Below are positions 6,340 to 7,249 of a DNA stretch of 7,249 bases, piece after piece. The notes under the pieces are model-generated. The model was not told where the DNA came from. It did no database searches and saw nothing but the letters and a program-made list of their open reading frames with translations. Source of the stretch: Fimenecus sp051881415 (GTDB lineage: Bacteria; Bacillota; Clostridia; Oscillospirales; Acutalibacteraceae); the NCBI GenBank assembly GCA_051881415.1, contig JBJEPV010000159.1:1-7249 (forward strand), in the 5' to 3' direction. Each line of letters opens with the position of its first letter. The stretch's first letter is position 1. The translations under genes and the position numbers were made by a program.

Positions 6340-7116
6340 ATGGCGGCAAAATGTCCGAATTGCGGCGCAAAATTGCATTGGTATGATTTCCGTGCGGAAT
6401 GCAAGCATTGCGGCGAGAATATTCCGAATTTTAATTGGGAGGCACGGCTCGAAGAAGACGCCGATATTGCGGAGCGCTCGTTTGCGCGCCTGCATTACCG
6501 TACAGGTAACTTCAAAAGCGCAACCGTCGGCTCTCCTCTGCGCATTGTGCGTTTGGTTTGCACCCTGTTGCCGCTTATAGCATTGGTGGTACCGCTGCTG
6601 AACGCGACCTTTGCGTTCCCGTTCCGCGAGGGGACGGAGTCTATCTCTTTCTTGACCTTTGTACTCAATTATTTGCTGAAATTTGACCTCGGCTCGGTGC
6701 TCGCTTTGATGAACGGCGAAGTGCTCGGCGGGGCGGTTACGGCAATGCTTTTGGCGGTGCTGATGGCACTTGTTGCGGTGGTCGCGGGTGTGCTGAACTT
6801 CTTTGTGGTGCTTATCGGCGCGATTAACTTGCATTGGCTTTTCAATGTGATTTTGAATGTCATCAGCCTTGTCACTTGGGGGCTTTCGGCGCTGTTTTTG
6901 TCGCAGTTCACCGCGCAGTGCGCCGACCTTTCCTTGGGGCTGTTTTCGGGCAGTGTGTCGCCGTTTTATTTGGTCGGTATCGGGCTGTTTTTGCTCGATT
7001 TGGTTGTGGATTTGGCCGTCGGGCTTTCCTTGCGCAAGCAAAAGAAAACTCAGCCCACCATTGACGAAGCCGTTGAAATCGAGTTGAAAGCATTGCGCGA
7101 GGGCGCAACCGCGTAA
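6340..7116 (+). CDS. Zinc-ribbon multi-pass membrane protein of unknown function
   Basis: I do not recognise this gene as a named family. The 258-aa product begins with a zinc ribbon, C5-P-N-C8 and C21-K-H-C24, in the first 25 residues. A charged linker follows (30-65), then about four membrane helices at roughly 66-88, 132-160, 165-188 and 206-230, and a short cytoplasmic tail with RKQKK at 232-236. Positive charges flank the first and last helices, so both termini and the zinc ribbon should be cytoplasmic. A segment at 98-126 between helices 1 and 2 is amphipathic and probably lies at the outer face. The start at 6340 is preferred: GGAAAGG ends 9 nt before it, the Cys motif follows at once, and the in-frame ATG at 6244 lies upstream of the promoter and within abfA. 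The gene appears monocistronic, with its own promoter and terminator. Zinc-ribbon-plus-helices proteins are common in Firmicutes; sensing or scaffolding is a guess. Confidence 0.8.
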   Translation: MAAKCPNCGAKLHWYDFRAECKHCGENIPNFNWEARLEEDADIAERSFARLHYRTGNFKSATVGSPLRIVRLVCTLLPLIALVVPLLNATFAFPFREGTESISFLTFVLNYLLKFDLGSVLALMNGEVLGGAVTAMLLAVLMALVAVVAGVLNFFVVLIGAINLHWLFNVILNVISLVTWGLSALFLSQFTAQCADLSLGLFSGSVSPFYLVGIGLFLLDLVVDLAVGLSLRKQKKTQPTIDEAVEIELKALREGATA

Positions 7117-7159
7117 ACAAAGCGGGTTGTAATTTGTATATATTGCAGATGTATGCGTG

Positions 7160-7193
7160 CCACCGCAGGGTCAAAAAGCCCTGCGGCGGTTTT
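7160..7193 (+). terminator. Intrinsic terminator after the membrane protein gene
   Basis: CCGCAGGG (7163-7170) pairs with CCCTGCGG (7179-7186) around an 8-nt A-rich loop. After one A-C mismatch the stem continues for two more pairs (CC at 7160-7161 with GG at 7188-7189), directly followed by TTTT at 7190-7193. The GC-rich stem plus T-run is a standard rho-independent terminator, placed 44 nt after the stop codon at 7114-7116. Confidence 0.85.
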
Positions 7194-7202
7194 GCGGTGT
7201 AT

Positions 7203-7249
7203 GGGGGTTTGTGGGGGTAATTTGTACGGTAGGGCGGGGGTGATTCCCC
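7203..7249. repeat. G-rich end of window, possible half of a palindromic repeat
   Basis: Four G-runs (7203-7207, 7213-7217, 7232-7234, 7236-7240) are followed by TGATT and then CCCC at the last four bases. GGGG-(G)TGATT-CCCC already makes a 4-bp stem that may continue beyond the window, since the left arm extends outward as GGGCG. Such GC-rich intergenic palindromes are scattered through many clostridial genomes. The second half is missing, so this cannot be confirmed. No open gene start is visible here. Confidence 0.25.

Noticed and set aside
6292..7041. 249-aa minus-strand open frame opposite the zinc-ribbon gene
   Set aside because: Its product is dominated by Q, R, H and K, as expected from the reverse complement of a membrane-protein gene rich in hydrophobic codons. 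It lacks a family signature and a ribosome binding site, while the plus-strand frame has both a promoter and a clear Cys motif.

Overview
The window looks like ordinary chromosomal DNA from a low-to-mid GC Gram-positive anaerobe, most likely a gut member of the Clostridia (Oscillospiraceae/Ruminococcaceae-like). The grounds are strong AAGGAGG-type ribosome binding sites, a textbook sigma-A promoter (TTGAAA, 17 bp, TGCTATAAT), a YfmF/YfmH pair of M16-family proteins as found in Bacillus and clostridia, a Firmicutes-style Lgt, and an intracellular GH51 arabinofuranosidase of the kind carried by plant-fibre degraders. The genus assignment is an inference; nothing in the window proves it. All complete genes lie on the + strand.

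Layout. Positions 1-207 are a non-coding leader that may also hold the first codons of a divergent minus-strand gene at its left edge. Positions 208-4664 form a tight four-gene cluster: yfmF (M16-like, zinc site lost), yfmH (M16 with HxxEH intact), lgt (prolipoprotein diacylglyceryl transferase) and folD (methylene-THF dehydrogenase/cyclohydrolase). Junctions are 3 nt, 4 nt and a 17-nt overlap, and each downstream gene has its ribosome binding site inside the preceding gene. A 13-bp hairpin beginning within the folD stop codon closes the cluster. An AT-rich dyad at 158-181, just ahead of yfmF, is a candidate operator or part of the promoter.

Positions 4769-6274 hold a stand-alone abfA-type GH51 alpha-L-arabinofuranosidase of 501 aa, with all expected catalytic residues. 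Its best start is the ATG at 4769, not the GTG at 4760. A strong promoter is embedded in the end of abfA (6260-6288), with a 20-bp perfect dyad laid over its -10 box. It drives a 258-aa protein of unknown function with an N-terminal four-cysteine zinc ribbon and about four membrane helices. A good intrinsic terminator at 7160-7193 ends that unit, and the last 56 bases are G-rich, ending in what may be the left half of a palindromic repeat.

Functionally the first cluster is housekeeping: lipoprotein maturation, one-carbon folate metabolism, and an M16 pair that is genetically linked in Bacillus to EF-P modification. The arabinofuranosidase is catabolic. The zinc-ribbon membrane protein is the only real unknown. 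I see no mobile element, CRISPR array, tRNA, rRNA or defence system, and no convincing sign of a new multi-gene system. The most useful leads are the two promoter-overlapping dyads and the uncharacterised membrane protein.
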